Below the pieces are notes generated by a model. The model was not told where the DNA came from. It made no database searches and saw only the letters and a program-made list of their open reading frames with translations. Shown piece after piece: positions 7,087 to 15,554 of a stretch of DNA of 22,566 nt. The position numbers and the translations under genes were made by a program. Every line of letters starts with the position of its first letter. Position 1 is the first letter of the stretch. The DNA comes from UBA2256 sp964453055 (lineage in GTDB: Bacteria > Spirochaetota > Spirochaetia > Treponematales > Rectinemataceae), in assembly GCA_964453055.1 (NCBI GenBank), contig CAYVOD010000027.1:1-22566 (forward strand), read 5' to 3'.

Positions 7087-7313
7087 ATGTGCTGAAGAAA
7101 CTGCTTTCTCTTCCGTTTCTCGCGCTCATCAAACTATACCAAATAGCGATATCGCCTCTTTTCCCTCCGTCCTGCAGGTTCTATCCGACTTGTTCGGCCT
7201 ACTCCTACCAGGCGATAGCCAAATACGGCCCCTTCAAGGGCTCGTGGCTCGCCTTCAGGAGGATCATTCGTTGCCATCCACATAATCCGGGAGGTTATGA
7301 TCCAGTACCATGA
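7083..7313 (+). CDS. yidD: membrane protein insertion efficiency factor YidD
   Basis: The protein has 76 residues with the family motif CRFYPTCSAYSYQAI and the end CHPHNPGGYDPVP. An N-terminal amphipathic helix (about residues 3-25) would bind the inner face of the membrane. YidD assists insertion of proteins by YidC, and the gene lies directly before yidC. Both borders are 4-bp ATGA overlaps, with rnpA before and yidC after, so translation is coupled. Confidence 0.95.
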   Translation: MNVLKKLLSLPFLALIKLYQIAISPLFPPSCRFYPTCSAYSYQAIAKYGPFKGSWLAFRRIIRCHPHNPGGYDPVP

Positions 7314-9382
7314 GCATATTTAACGACGGTTCCCAGTCCAAGGAAGAAAGCAGGCGCACTATCCTGGCGGTAGTGCTTTCAACGGTCATTGTCGGCGTGG
7401 GCTTCATGCTCCAGAACGTATTCTTTCCCCCGGCGCCCCAGAGCGCGCAGGCTACGGTTCAGACCACCCAGCAGCCCGGCGAATCGACCGGCAGCCAGCC
7501 CCCTGCGGCTACCGTGGTGGCCGATCCCTTCGCTCCCGCGACGACGGTGACGACAGCCCAAGCCGTCGCGGCGACACCCGCCGCCGCCCAGCTGCCGCCG
7601 GTCGAAGCCCCGATCGCCCAGGCTACCTATGCGATAGAAACGGATCTCTTGAAGGTAGCGCTCAGCAATTCCGGCGGCGACATCGTTTCGCTCCAGCTCA
7701 AGGAGCACAAGGACAAGGAAGGCTACGTCGACCTCATCGTCCCTGGCGAAAAGGGAGCCCAGGGCATTTCTTTGGCCTTCGGCGCGCCTGGATCCCCGGT
7801 GGTGAGCGAGCTCATGAACGTTTCCTGGCTGGACGCGGACAGGAAAACGATCCAGTTCTCCAGGGTTTTCTACGCCCGGTCCAGCGAAGGCGGGGAACTC
7901 AAGCCCTTTACCTATAGGAAAACCTATACCTTCCGCAACGGCGAATATCTGTTCGGAATGGCGATCTCCCTTGAGGGCGAAAATGGGGCTCAAATCCCCC
8001 TCAATTCGAATGGTACCGCCTATACCCTCTCGGTGGGACCACAGATCGGGCCTCGATTCGATCATTTGAGCAAGAACGCCGATTACAGGAAGTACATACT
8101 CGAGGTGGACGGCAAGAAAAAGACCGAAATGCCCAAGGCGGGAAGCATTCAAACTATAAAGGAGAGACCAAGCTGGGGCTCGATGACGGGCAAGTACTTC
8201 TCCTTCATCGCGATTCCCGAGCTTCCCTTCGCCTCCTTCAGCTATCTTCAGGGCCAGGATCCCCTCATAAAGCAGACCAATACCATGTATCTGTCCAGGC
8301 CGGCTTTTTCATCCTCGGCACAGACCGACAAATACTACTTCTATTTCGGCCCCAGGACGAACGCTTCCCTGGCGAAATACGAATACGCGGACAAGAACAG
8401 CTTCGGACTTTCGTCCATGAGGCTCGAGGACGTGGTCGAGCGCTCCAACCTTTTAGGATGGCTCGAGACTATCCTGAAGTTCATGCTGAACATTTTCTAC
8501 AAGCTCATTCCCAACTACGGCGTGGCGATAATCTTAGTGACCATTTTCATCAAGGTCCTGTTCTATCCCCTTACGAAAAAGAGTTCGATTTCCACGGCGA
8601 GAATGCAGGAACTCCAACCCAAGCTCCAGGAGCTGCAGGCGAAATACAAGGGGAATCCTCAGAAACTCAACCAGGAGATGGCGGAATTCTACAAGCGGGA
8701 AAACTACAACCCGATGTCGGGTTGCCTGCCCATGCTTATCCAGCTCCCCCTCTTCATCGCCATGTACAATCTCTTCAACAATCATTTCGATCTGAGGGGC
8801 GCCAGCTTCATCGCCGGGTGGATCAACGACCTTTCCCTTCCCGAAAGCATAGTGAACTTCGGCTCTTTCCGGCTTCCGATACTCGGCTGGAACGATCTGC
8901 GGGCTTTGCCTATCATTTACCTGGCTAGCCAGCTTTTGTATGGCAAGTTCACACAGAGTCCCCAGGGCGGCCAAAGCGCCAGCCAGATGAAGCTGATGAT
9001 GTACGGAATGCCCATCATGTTCTTCTTTATCCTTTACGACGTTCCCTCCGGGCTGCTGCTGTACTGGATAGTCAGCAACGTCCTCACCATAGGCCAGCAG
9101 GTGCTTATCAAGGATCTGATGAAAAAGCACAAGCTGGCGCCCGCCCAGGCCAAGAATCCGGCACCCGCCGCGGGCCCCATGAGAAACGCCGGAAAGACCA
9201 GCGTCAGGGCCAACGGGGAGGCTTCAGGCCAGGGAGACCTGGGAACCAAGGTCAAGGACTGGCTCGAGAAGAAAGCCGCCGGCATGGAAGGAAAAGCTTC
9301 CGCTTCGACGCAGAAACCCGGTCCCTCCAAGGGGGGCAAGGGCGAGGGCCAGGCGGGCAAGAAGAGCGGCGGCAAACGCTGA
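7310..9382 (+). CDS. yidC: membrane protein insertase YidC (Gram-negative type)
   Basis: YidC inserts proteins into the inner membrane, alone or with SecYEG. The protein has 690 residues. TM1 lies at about 17-39, followed by a Pro/Ala/Thr-rich linker (about 41-100) and a large periplasmic beta domain (about 105-375), which is the Gram-negative form. The Oxa1-type core follows, with FYPLTKKSS, NPMSGCLPMLIQLPLFIAMY and DVPSGLLLYWIVSN. Where E. coli YidC has the groove arginine R366 (before the MYPLT stretch), this protein has lysine 415. The C-terminal tail (about 607-690) is long and rich in Lys, Gly and Ala, and could contact ribosomes. It overlaps yidD by 4 bp. Confidence 0.97.
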   Translation: MSIFNDGSQSKEESRRTILAVVLSTVIVGVGFMLQNVFFPPAPQSAQATVQTTQQPGESTGSQPPAATVVADPFAPATTVTTAQAVAATPAAAQLPPVEAPIAQATYAIETDLLKVALSNSGGDIVSLQLKEHKDKEGYVDLIVPGEKGAQGISLAFGAPGSPVVSELMNVSWLDADRKTIQFSRVFYARSSEGGELKPFTYRKTYTFRNGEYLFGMAISLEGENGAQIPLNSNGTAYTLSVGPQIGPRFDHLSKNADYRKYILEVDGKKKTEMPKAGSIQTIKERPSWGSMTGKYFSFIAIPELPFASFSYLQGQDPLIKQTNTMYLSRPAFSSSAQTDKYYFYFGPRTNASLAKYEYADKNSFGLSSMRLEDVVERSNLLGWLETILKFMLNIFYKLIPNYGVAIILVTIFIKVLFYPLTKKSSISTARMQELQPKLQELQAKYKGNPQKLNQEMAEFYKRENYNPMSGCLPMLIQLPLFIAMYNLFNNHFDLRGASFIAGWINDLSLPESIVNFGSFRLPILGWNDLRALPIIYLASQLLYGKFTQSPQGGQSASQMKLMMYGMPIMFFFILYDVPSGLLLYWIVSNVLTIGQQVLIKDLMKKHKLAPAQAKNPAPAAGPMRNAGKTSVRANGEASGQGDLGTKVKDWLEKKAAGMEGKASASTQKPGPSKGGKGEGQAGKKSGGKR

Positions 9383-9477
9383 AGGCTAAAAGGCTCCGCA
9401 GGGTGCCAGGCGATGCGAGCCGAGCCTTCCGTGCCGGACGTATAGAGCAAGTACGTTTCACTTTTTAGGAGATAGTG
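9383..9477. other. yidC-jag intergenic gap
   Basis: This 95-bp gap has a 7-bp inverted repeat (GAAGGCT at 9381-9387, AGCCTTC at 9423-9429) with a 35-bp spacer, too weak to call a terminator. AGGAG at 9467-9471 is the jag ribosome binding site. No clear promoter is seen, so jag is probably read from the rpmH transcript. Confidence 0.4.
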
Positions 9478-10230
9478 ATGATATATGAGTTTGAAGGAAA
9501 AACCGAGCGCGAGGCCATTCAGCTCGCCGCTACCCAGCTGGGGCTGGAAACCGACGAGTTCGACGTGGAGATCCTCGAGTCGCTTTCCGGCGGGTTATTT
9601 AAAAAAGGCAAGGTAAAAATCAGGGTCCATACCAATTCCGACGCGAATCCGGACGTGGGCAAAAGCGCTTCCGGCGAAGATTCCTCAGGAAACGAAGACC
9701 ATGGCGTGGCCGGTGACGAGGCGGCAAAGAGGGAGCGCAAACTCCTTTCGGAGGAAGAGCGCATTCCCATGGACGAGTTCGAGGAAAAAATAGTCGCCTG
9801 GACCAAGGCCGTTGTGGACGCCATGGGGTATCCTTCGAAGGTTTCGGTTCTTTTCAGGGAGGACAAGAAACTCGGCCTCAAGGTTGAGACCGACAATACC
9901 TCCATGATCATCGGGAAAAAGGGCAAGAACATCGACGCCCTGCAGCTTTTGGCCAACGTTTACGCGGGAAAGCTGGGCAGGGAGGACGTCAAGGTCATCC
10001 TGGATTCGGAGAATTACCGGATCCGTCGGGAAGAGTCCCTAGTGCGGATCGCCTACGAGTCCGCCGAGCAGGTGCGCAGGACCGGCAGGTCCCTGCTTTT
10101 GGAGCCCATGAATCCCTTCGAGCGGCGAATCGTCCACACTACCCTCAACGATATCGTCGATATCGAGACCAAGAGCGAGGGAGAGGGCTTGTACAAGCAG
10201 GTGCGGGTAATGTTCAGGGGTAGAAGATAG
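9478..10230 (+). CDS. jag: RNA-binding protein KhpB/Jag (Jag_N, KH, R3H domains)
   Basis: The protein has 250 residues. The Jag_N domain (about 1-50) begins MIYEFEGKTEREAI. A charged linker (about 52-100) follows. The KH domain holds the GKKG loop at 147-150, and the R3H domain ends the protein with ERRIVH at 216-221. KhpB binds RNA with KhpA and affects cell division and envelope growth in Gram-positive bacteria; its role in this lineage is not shown. A GTG at 9475 would put the AGGAG only 3 bp away, so ATG 9478 is preferred. Its position after yidC is the classical one (spoIIIJ-jag). Confidence 0.95.
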   Translation: MIYEFEGKTEREAIQLAATQLGLETDEFDVEILESLSGGLFKKGKVKIRVHTNSDANPDVGKSASGEDSSGNEDHGVAGDEAAKRERKLLSEEERIPMDEFEEKIVAWTKAVVDAMGYPSKVSVLFREDKKLGLKVETDNTSMIIGKKGKNIDALQLLANVYAGKLGREDVKVILDSENYRIRREESLVRIAYESAEQVRRTGRSLLLEPMNPFERRIVHTTLNDIVDIETKSEGEGLYKQVRVMFRGRR

Positions 10231-10237
10231 CCTGAGC

Positions 10238-10267
10238 TTGACCGTTTTTTAGAAATCAGGGTAGAAT
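10238..10267 (+). promoter_or_regulatory. sigma70-type promoter of the rnf operon
   Basis: TTGACC (10238-10243), 18 bp spacer, TAGAAT (10262-10267). The start site would be near 10274, about 92 nt before the rnfC ATG. The promoter begins eight bases after the jag stop. Confidence 0.65.
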
Positions 10268-10287
10268 TCATCGTTTTCCCACCTTAA

Positions 10288-10329
10288 TCAGCGAGTCCAC
10301 ACCCGAGTTCGAGGGTAAAGGCTCGCTGA
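10288..10329 (+). promoter_or_regulatory. hairpin in the rnf leader
   Basis: An outer 8-bp stem pairs TCAGCGAG (10288-10295) with CTCGCTGA (10322-10329). An inner ACCC (10301-10304) can pair with GGGT (10313-10316). It lies between the promoter and the ribosome binding site. No T run follows, so it is not a plain terminator. Confidence 0.4.
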
Positions 10330-10365
10330 ATGCGGATTCAACCTGCAAAGGAGACATTTTCCGCC

Positions 10366-11748
10366 ATGGCAGTAAAGACCTTCAAAGGCGGAGCGCATCC
10401 GCCCGAACGAAAAGAACGGTCCAGCGCTCTCGCAACCCAGCGTTTACGCGAGGTAAAGCTTGTCGTCGTGCCGGTCAACCAGCATTTCGGCGCTCCGCTG
10501 CAGCCCCTTGTTAAGGTCGGCGACAGCGTCAAGCGCGGACAGAAGATAGCCGACGCGGATGGCCGGATGACCGTTCCCGTCCACGCGCCGATAGCCGGCG
10601 TGGTTAAAAAGATCGAGCCCAGGACCCAGTCGAACAATTCGGACGGCCCCTGCATCATAATCGAGGCGCTTCAGCCTCCGGCCGAAGGACAGCCTGTTCC
10701 CGCGCCCGAAGACCTCGCGGACTTCATGCCGCCCCTCGATCCCTTCGCCTGCTCCAAGGAAGAAGCCCTCGCCCGGGTCAGGGCCGCGGGCATCGTCGGA
10801 ATGGGCGGCGCGGGATTCCCGGCCCACGTGAAGCTGGCCCCCTCCAAGCCTATCGCCGTGGTCATCGCCAACGGCGCCGAGTGCGAGCCCTTCCTCACCA
10901 TTGACGAGAGAAGCCTGATCGAGCGCGCCGACGACGTGGTGGAAGGCGTGGCGATAACCATGAAGATCGTTAACGCTCCCGAGGGAGTGATCGCCGTGGA
11001 GGAAAACAAGGTCCACGCCGTGCCGCTTCTGGAGAAGGCGATCGCCGCAAGCCCCCGCACCAGGGCGGGCATGAAAATCAGGGTACAGCTTCTCAAGACC
11101 AAGTATCCCCAGGGCGGCGAAAAAATGCTTATCACCGCCATAACCGGCAAGGAAGTGCCTTCGGGCGGTCTTCCCATGGACGTCGGCTGCGTGGTGCAGA
11201 ACATCGGCACGCTTTTGGCCATGGTGGACGCCTTCAAGGAGGGGAAGCCCCTCATCGAGCGAGGGCTCACCATCTCCGGCGGAGCCTGCACGAAGCCCGC
11301 CAACGTGATAGCGCCCATCGGGACACCCGTCGCCGACATCATCGCCGCGGGGCTTGCCCAGGTGGACGAGGAAAAGCTGGGCATGGTGATCTACGGCGGA
11401 CCGATGATGGGCGTCGCCGTTCCCAACTACCAGATTCCCGTGCAGAAGAACACCTCGGGCGTCCTACTACTCGACGCCGCCGAAGCCAAGCACTATGACG
11501 AGGAAACCTGCATCCGCTGCGGCCGCTGCATGCGCGCCTGTTCCTGCAGGCTTTCTCCGGCCCTTCTCGCCGTCGCCGTAGAGGCGGGCGATTATAAGGA
11601 AGCGGAGAAGATAGGACTTCTGGACTGTATCGAATGCGGTACCTGTTCCTTCGTTTGTCCGGCTCACCGACACCTTGTGCAGCGCTTCAGGGTCGGCAAG
11701 CAGATACTCCGCTCGATCAAACAAAAGGAGGCCCAGAATGCCCGCTAA
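10366..11748 (+). CDS. rnfC: Rnf complex subunit RnfC (NADH/FMN and iron-sulfur subunit)
   Basis: RnfC is the peripheral subunit that exchanges electrons with NAD. The protein has 460 residues. The N-terminus MAVKTFKGGAHPPERKE is the family hallmark. The nucleotide/FMN region has GMGGAGFP at 145-152 and AECEPF near 171. Two [4Fe-4S] sites follow, with Cys 382, 385, 388, 392 and Cys 421, 424, 427, 431. The start is set by AAGGAG at 10348-10353; an in-frame ATG at 10330 lies inside the leader hairpin and has no ribosome binding site. The gene is first in rnfCDGEAB and overlaps rnfD by 11 bp. Confidence 0.96.
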   Translation: MAVKTFKGGAHPPERKERSSALATQRLREVKLVVVPVNQHFGAPLQPLVKVGDSVKRGQKIADADGRMTVPVHAPIAGVVKKIEPRTQSNNSDGPCIIIEALQPPAEGQPVPAPEDLADFMPPLDPFACSKEEALARVRAAGIVGMGGAGFPAHVKLAPSKPIAVVIANGAECEPFLTIDERSLIERADDVVEGVAITMKIVNAPEGVIAVEENKVHAVPLLEKAIAASPRTRAGMKIRVQLLKTKYPQGGEKMLITAITGKEVPSGGLPMDVGCVVQNIGTLLAMVDAFKEGKPLIERGLTISGGACTKPANVIAPIGTPVADIIAAGLAQVDEEKLGMVIYGGPMMGVAVPNYQIPVQKNTSGVLLLDAAEAKHYDEETCIRCGRCMRACSCRLSPALLAVAVEAGDYKEAEKIGLLDCIECGTCSFVCPAHRHLVQRFRVGKQILRSIKQKEAQNAR

Positions 11749-12748
11749 AGGCATGTTGCTCTCATCGAGCCCCCACTCCTTCACGCCGGTTACCACTCCG
11801 AGGATCATGCTTTCGGTACTCATCGCCCTCGTTCCCGCTTCGGCGTACGGCGTCTATCTCTATGGCTTCTCCGCCCTGGCCTTGATCCTTGTCACCATGG
11901 CAGCGGCGGCGGCGGCCGAATTCCTGTTCCGGAAGTTGATCAAAGCCTCAAACACGGTAGGCGACTTCTCTTCCCTTGTCACCGGGCTTCTCCTAGCCCT
12001 CATCCTGCCTCCTTCGACGCCGTTATGGATGGGAGCCCTCGGGGCGGTCTTCGCCATCGTCGTAGCCAAGGAATTCTTCGGCGGCTTGGGGGCCAATCCC
12101 TTCAACCCCGCCCTCATCGGCCGCGCCTTCCTTTTGATGAGCTTTCCAGCGGCGATCACTAGCTGGTCGATGCCCAACGGAATCCCTCTGGCCGCCGACG
12201 CGCTGAGTACCGCAACCCCCCTGGCCTTGGCAAAGCAAGGCGCATCGCTCGCGGATGTGGCCACGTACTTCAGCGCATCCGACGTAGGAGCCCTTTTGCG
12301 CCAGCTTTTCATGGGGTACCGATCCGGGTCGCTCGGTGAAAGTTCCATTCTCCTCATAGTGCTAGGCGGGATCTTCCTCATCGCCATCGGTGTCGTGCAG
12401 TGGATAGTCCCCGCCGCGGTCTTGGGTTCGACTTTCGTATTCGCCTGGATATTCGGCATGAATCCCTTCTTCGCGATCTTGTCCGGCGGCATCGTATTTG
12501 GCGCGTTCTTCATGGCGACCGACTATTCGACGAGACCGCTCACTCCTCTCGGCCAAGCCATATTCGGCGCCGGGATCGGCCTGTTGACCGTCTTGATCAG
12601 AAAATGGGGCGGCTTTCCCGAAGGCGTTACCTATGCCATTCTCACGATGAATATCGTCACTCCATTCCTCAACAAGCTGAGGGTTAAGAAATACGGGTAT
12701 ATCCCGCCGGCCAAACCCGCGAAACCTTCCAAGGAGGCCTCACGATGA
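11738..12748 (+). CDS. rnfD: Rnf complex subunit RnfD (membrane flavoprotein)
   Basis: RnfD is an integral membrane subunit with covalently bound FMN. The protein has 336 residues, with many hydrophobic helices between about 22 and 305 and a Lys/Pro-rich tail. The flavin attachment motif DALSTATP places FMN on Thr160. AAAGGAGG at 11724-11731 supports this ATG, which overlaps the end of rnfC by 11 bp. The stop overlaps rnfG as ATGA. An ApbE-type flavin transferase is required for loading and is not in the window. Confidence 0.95.
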   Translation: MPAKGMLLSSSPHSFTPVTTPRIMLSVLIALVPASAYGVYLYGFSALALILVTMAAAAAAEFLFRKLIKASNTVGDFSSLVTGLLLALILPPSTPLWMGALGAVFAIVVAKEFFGGLGANPFNPALIGRAFLLMSFPAAITSWSMPNGIPLAADALSTATPLALAKQGASLADVATYFSASDVGALLRQLFMGYRSGSLGESSILLIVLGGIFLIAIGVVQWIVPAAVLGSTFVFAWIFGMNPFFAILSGGIVFGAFFMATDYSTRPLTPLGQAIFGAGIGLLTVLIRKWGGFPEGVTYAILTMNIVTPFLNKLRVKKYGYIPPAKPAKPSKEASR

Positions 12749-13410
12749 AAGGAATCGCTAGGCTTGGCCTCGTATTAGCCATATTCGCGGCCATTGGCTG
12801 CGCGGCGCTGGCGGTCGTGTATTCGGTCACCAAATCGGCCATCGCCATGCAAAGCGAAAAGGCTTTGAACGAGTCGCTAAAAAGCATATTCCCCGAAGCC
12901 GAGAGCTTCGAAGATGTCTCTGCGACCCTGAGCTCGAATACGGAAGGCATTGTCTTCGAGCAGGCGTTCCTCGTAAAATCGGCGCTCGCCCCCCTCGGCA
13001 TGGCGGTCAAGGCAACCGGACCAAGCTATGGCGGCGCGGCCAGGCTTTTAGTGGGGGTAAACCTCAATCGCAGCATCGCCGGCGTAAGCGTTCTCGAACT
13101 CAACGATACGGCTGGCCTCGGCGCGAACGCCAAAAACGAAGGATACTTTGTCAACAAGGCAGAAAAAATAACCTTCCCCGGCCAGTTTAAGGGGAAATTC
13201 CTCACCGACGGCTTCGAGGTAAAGAAGGATGTGATCGCGATCACCGCGTCCACGATAACATCCAAATCCTTGACGCGTATCGTCAAGACCGCCGCGGACG
13301 CCGCGGCGCAATGGCTTGAAAATTCCGCGATCACACCGACGCCAGAGGATGGCCAAACCGAAGCCTCCGAAACCGTGGAAGCCGCAGAAGATACGACGGG
13401 AGGCATTTGA
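12745..13410 (+). CDS. rnfG: Rnf complex subunit RnfG (FMN-binding)
   Basis: The protein has 221 residues. One N-terminal membrane anchor lies at about 7-28 and the rest faces outward. The segment NDTAGLGANAK (120-130) is the family's ETPGLG-like site. The flavin attachment segment AITASTITSKS gives FMN on Thr170; the residue two before the usual Ile-Thr is Ile instead of Asp, while the TAST core is a known variant of TGAT. The last 30 residues are acidic and low-complexity. AAGGAGG sits seven bases before the ATG. It overlaps rnfD by 4 bp and ends one base before rnfE. Confidence 0.94.
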   Translation: MKGIARLGLVLAIFAAIGCAALAVVYSVTKSAIAMQSEKALNESLKSIFPEAESFEDVSATLSSNTEGIVFEQAFLVKSALAPLGMAVKATGPSYGGAARLLVGVNLNRSIAGVSVLELNDTAGLGANAKNEGYFVNKAEKITFPGQFKGKFLTDGFEVKKDVIAITASTITSKSLTRIVKTAADAAAQWLENSAITPTPEDGQTEASETVEAAEDTTGGI

Positions 13411-13411
13411 T

Positions 13412-14035
13412 ATGAAGAAACTTTGGAAAGTTTTCAAGGCGGGACTCGTATTCGAGAATCCCTTGCTTATCCTGATGATTGGCCTCTGCTCGGCGCTCGC
13501 GGTAACCTCTAGCGTTCAGAACGGCGTGGGAATGGGCATCGCGATGACCTTCGTCCTTTTCTTCTCCGAAATAATCGTCGCCGCCTTCAGAAAAATCATC
13601 CCCAGTTCGGTGAGAATGCCCATTTTCCTCATCATAATAGGAGCCTTCACGACCATCGTCGATCTGACGATGAAAGCCTACCTGCCCGAACTTTCGAAGA
13701 GCATGGGCGTATTCATCCCGTTGATCGTAGTAAACTGTATTATCATGGGACGCGTCGAGGCATTCTCGTACAAGCAGAAAGTCTTGCCCGCAATCTTCGA
13801 CGCCCTCGGCATGGGCTTGGGCTACACCTGGGTATTGGTCGGAATGTCGGCCCTGCGCGAAATCCTCGGAAACGGGACCTTCGCGGGCATTCAGGTCATG
13901 CCTGAATCCTACAAGCCTATACTCTTCTTTATCCTGCCTCCCGGCGGATTCCTGATTTTCGGCCTCTTCATCTCTTTCAACCTCTGGATGAAGGCACGCG
14001 CCAGCAAGAAGGCCGCAGCAAAGGAGAACGCATAA
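13412..14035 (+). CDS. rnfE: Rnf complex subunit RnfE
   Basis: This is a membrane subunit of the NqrD/RnfE family with about six helices and 207 residues. Cys26 (in MIGLCSAL) and Cys109 (in VVNCIIMGR) correspond to the conserved cysteines that, with those of RnfA, hold a [2Fe-2S] cluster in the membrane. GGGAGG lies about eight bases before the ATG. A short Lys/Ala tail ends the protein. Its TAA shares one base with the rnfA start. Confidence 0.95.
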   Translation: MKKLWKVFKAGLVFENPLLILMIGLCSALAVTSSVQNGVGMGIAMTFVLFFSEIIVAAFRKIIPSSVRMPIFLIIIGAFTTIVDLTMKAYLPELSKSMGVFIPLIVVNCIIMGRVEAFSYKQKVLPAIFDALGMGLGYTWVLVGMSALREILGNGTFAGIQVMPESYKPILFFILPPGGFLIFGLFISFNLWMKARASKKAAAKENA

Positions 14036-14610
14036 TGGATCTGATGAAAATCCTTATCGTCAGCGTGCTGATCAACAACATCATACTGATGAGATTCATA
14101 GCCCTCTGTTCCTACATCGGGATGACCAACGACGTAGGCCAGTCCTTCGGCATGGGCATGGCGGTAACCTTCGTGACGGTCATGGCAACTGCCGTCACGT
14201 GGCCGCTTTACCACTTCATGCTGGCTCCGCTGAATCTCCAGTTTCTGGAAATCATAATTTTCATACTCGTGGTAGCGAGCCTCGTCCAGCTCGTGGAATT
14301 TTACCTAAAAAAGAATATCCCCGGCCTCTATGCGGCGATGGGCATTTATCTTCCGCTCATCACCACGAACTGCGCCATTTCGGCGGTGGTCTTCGAGAAC
14401 ATCTCGCTTAACTATACCTTTATCCAGTCCATCGTTTACGCGGTGGGAGTCTCTTTGGGATACCTGCTGGCGATGATCCTTCTCGCCGGAGTGCGCCAGA
14501 GAATGAGAACGAGCCCGGTGCCGAAATTCCTCCAGGGGACGCCGATACTATTCATCGCGTCGAGCATGATCGGTATTGCCTTCATGGGCTTTGCCGGACT
14601 GATTAAATAA
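14035..14610 (+). CDS. rnfA: Rnf complex subunit RnfA
   Basis: This is a membrane subunit of the NqrE/RnfA family, inverted in topology relative to RnfE. The protein has 191 residues and about six helices. The N-terminal INNIILMRFIALC gives Cys25, and LITTNCAIS gives Cys113. These are the partner cysteines for the intramembrane [2Fe-2S] site. An AAAGGAG sits inside the end of rnfE and serves this ATG. It overlaps rnfE by one base. Confidence 0.96.
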   Translation: MDLMKILIVSVLINNIILMRFIALCSYIGMTNDVGQSFGMGMAVTFVTVMATAVTWPLYHFMLAPLNLQFLEIIIFILVVASLVQLVEFYLKKNIPGLYAAMGIYLPLITTNCAISAVVFENISLNYTFIQSIVYAVGVSLGYLLAMILLAGVRQRMRTSPVPKFLQGTPILFIASSMIGIAFMGFAGLIK

Positions 14611-14622
14611 GGGAAGTAGGCT

Positions 14623-15468
14623 ATGACAACTATTCTGATCACCGCCGCGTTTTCCGCCCTGCTTGCTTTTATCATTGGCATCCTTCTGGGCTGGTTCGAG
14701 AAGAAATTTAAAATCGAGCGGGATCCAAAGATCGACGAAGTCCGGGCCGCGCTCCCGGGGGCCAACTGCGGCGGTTGCGGATTTCCCGGCTGCGACGGCT
14801 ACGCAGAAGCCGTGGCCACCGGCAGGGCTCCTACGACAAAATGCTCGGCCGGAGGCTCATCCACTGCTGAGGCGGTATCCAAGATCATGGGTGTTGAGGC
14901 GGCGGCCGAGGATTTGGTCACCGTGCTCCTCTGCCAAGGTACGAAGGAGTTAGCCGTCTCCAAGGGCGAGTATGTCGGAATTAAAACTTGTAGGGCCGCC
15001 AAACTCTCTGCCGGGGGCGTGAAGACCTGTTCCTGGGGCTGCCAGGGCTTGGGAGACTGCGTGGCGGTCTGCAAGTTCGACGCCCTGGAGATGGGCGAGG
15101 ACGGCCTGCCCCACGTGAACTACGACAACTGCACAGGCTGCGGCATGTGCGTCGAGGAGTGCCCCCAGAAGCTCTTCACCCTGGTGCCCAGGGGCAAGAA
15201 GGGTTCCATCGTCCTTTGCTCCAACCGCAACGTGATCAAGGCCAACGTCATCAAGACCTGCAAGACAGGCTGCATCAAATGCGAAATCTGCGTGAAGCAG
15301 TGCCCGGAAAAGTGCATAACCATGGTGAACGGGATTCCCGTCACCGATTACGATAAGTGCACCTCTTGCGGAGTCTGCGTGCAGAAGTGCCCCACCCACG
15401 CCTACAAGCTCCTGGAAACGGACGTGATGGGGGAGAAGAAAAAGGTTCCGGTGCTGGCCGAGGCCTAA
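14623..15468 (+). CDS. rnfB: Rnf complex subunit RnfB (poly-ferredoxin)
   Basis: RnfB accepts electrons from reduced ferredoxin. The protein has 281 residues. An N-terminal membrane helix spans about 4-23. A four-cysteine site follows (Cys 49, 52, 57, 74). Four more cluster motifs come after: Cys 136/140/146/150, 170/173/176/180, 217/220/223/227 and 246/249/252/256. Five [4Fe-4S]-type sites agree with the long form found in Clostridia and Bacteroidetes rather than the short proteobacterial one. It is the last gene of rnfCDGEAB and is followed by a hairpin and a terminator. Confidence 0.96.
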   Translation: MTTILITAAFSALLAFIIGILLGWFEKKFKIERDPKIDEVRAALPGANCGGCGFPGCDGYAEAVATGRAPTTKCSAGGSSTAEAVSKIMGVEAAAEDLVTVLLCQGTKELAVSKGEYVGIKTCRAAKLSAGGVKTCSWGCQGLGDCVAVCKFDALEMGEDGLPHVNYDNCTGCGMCVEECPQKLFTLVPRGKKGSIVLCSNRNVIKANVIKTCKTGCIKCEICVKQCPEKCITMVNGIPVTDYDKCTSCGVCVQKCPTHAYKLLETDVMGEKKKVPVLAEA

Positions 15469-15477
15469 GGTTCGGCT

Positions 15478-15531
15478 TTGTCGGGTGCGGGGCGCGAAAG
15501 TCCCTCGACTTTCGCGCCCCGCGCCCGACAA
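15478..15531. repeat. 24-bp hairpin after rnfB
   Basis: Left arm 15478-15501 and right arm 15508-15531 pair over 24 bp with one G-T wobble (15486/15523). The 6-nt loop can close by one more C-G pair. The stem is GC-rich in its centre and holds a GCGCGAAAGT tip. No T run follows on either strand, so it is not a standard terminator. It lies nine bases after the rnfB stop. Confidence 0.8.
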
Positions 15532-15554
15532 GGCGGCAGTCTCAAGGATTGACG

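Noticed and set aside
7379..8152. 257-residue minus-strand frame inside yidC, and the similar one at 8534-9130
   Set aside because: They are antisense to an intact yidC with known motifs.
10301..10316. tRNA T-arm-like GTTCGA in the rnf leader
   Set aside because: There is no cloverleaf around it, no acceptor stem and no anticodon arm.
15478..15531. The large hairpin as a Rho-independent terminator
   Set aside because: No T run follows on either strand, and a proper terminator lies at 15555-15582.
15478..15531. The hairpin as part of a transposon end or CRISPR
   Set aside because: There is no transposase, target duplication, second copy or spaced repeat in the window.
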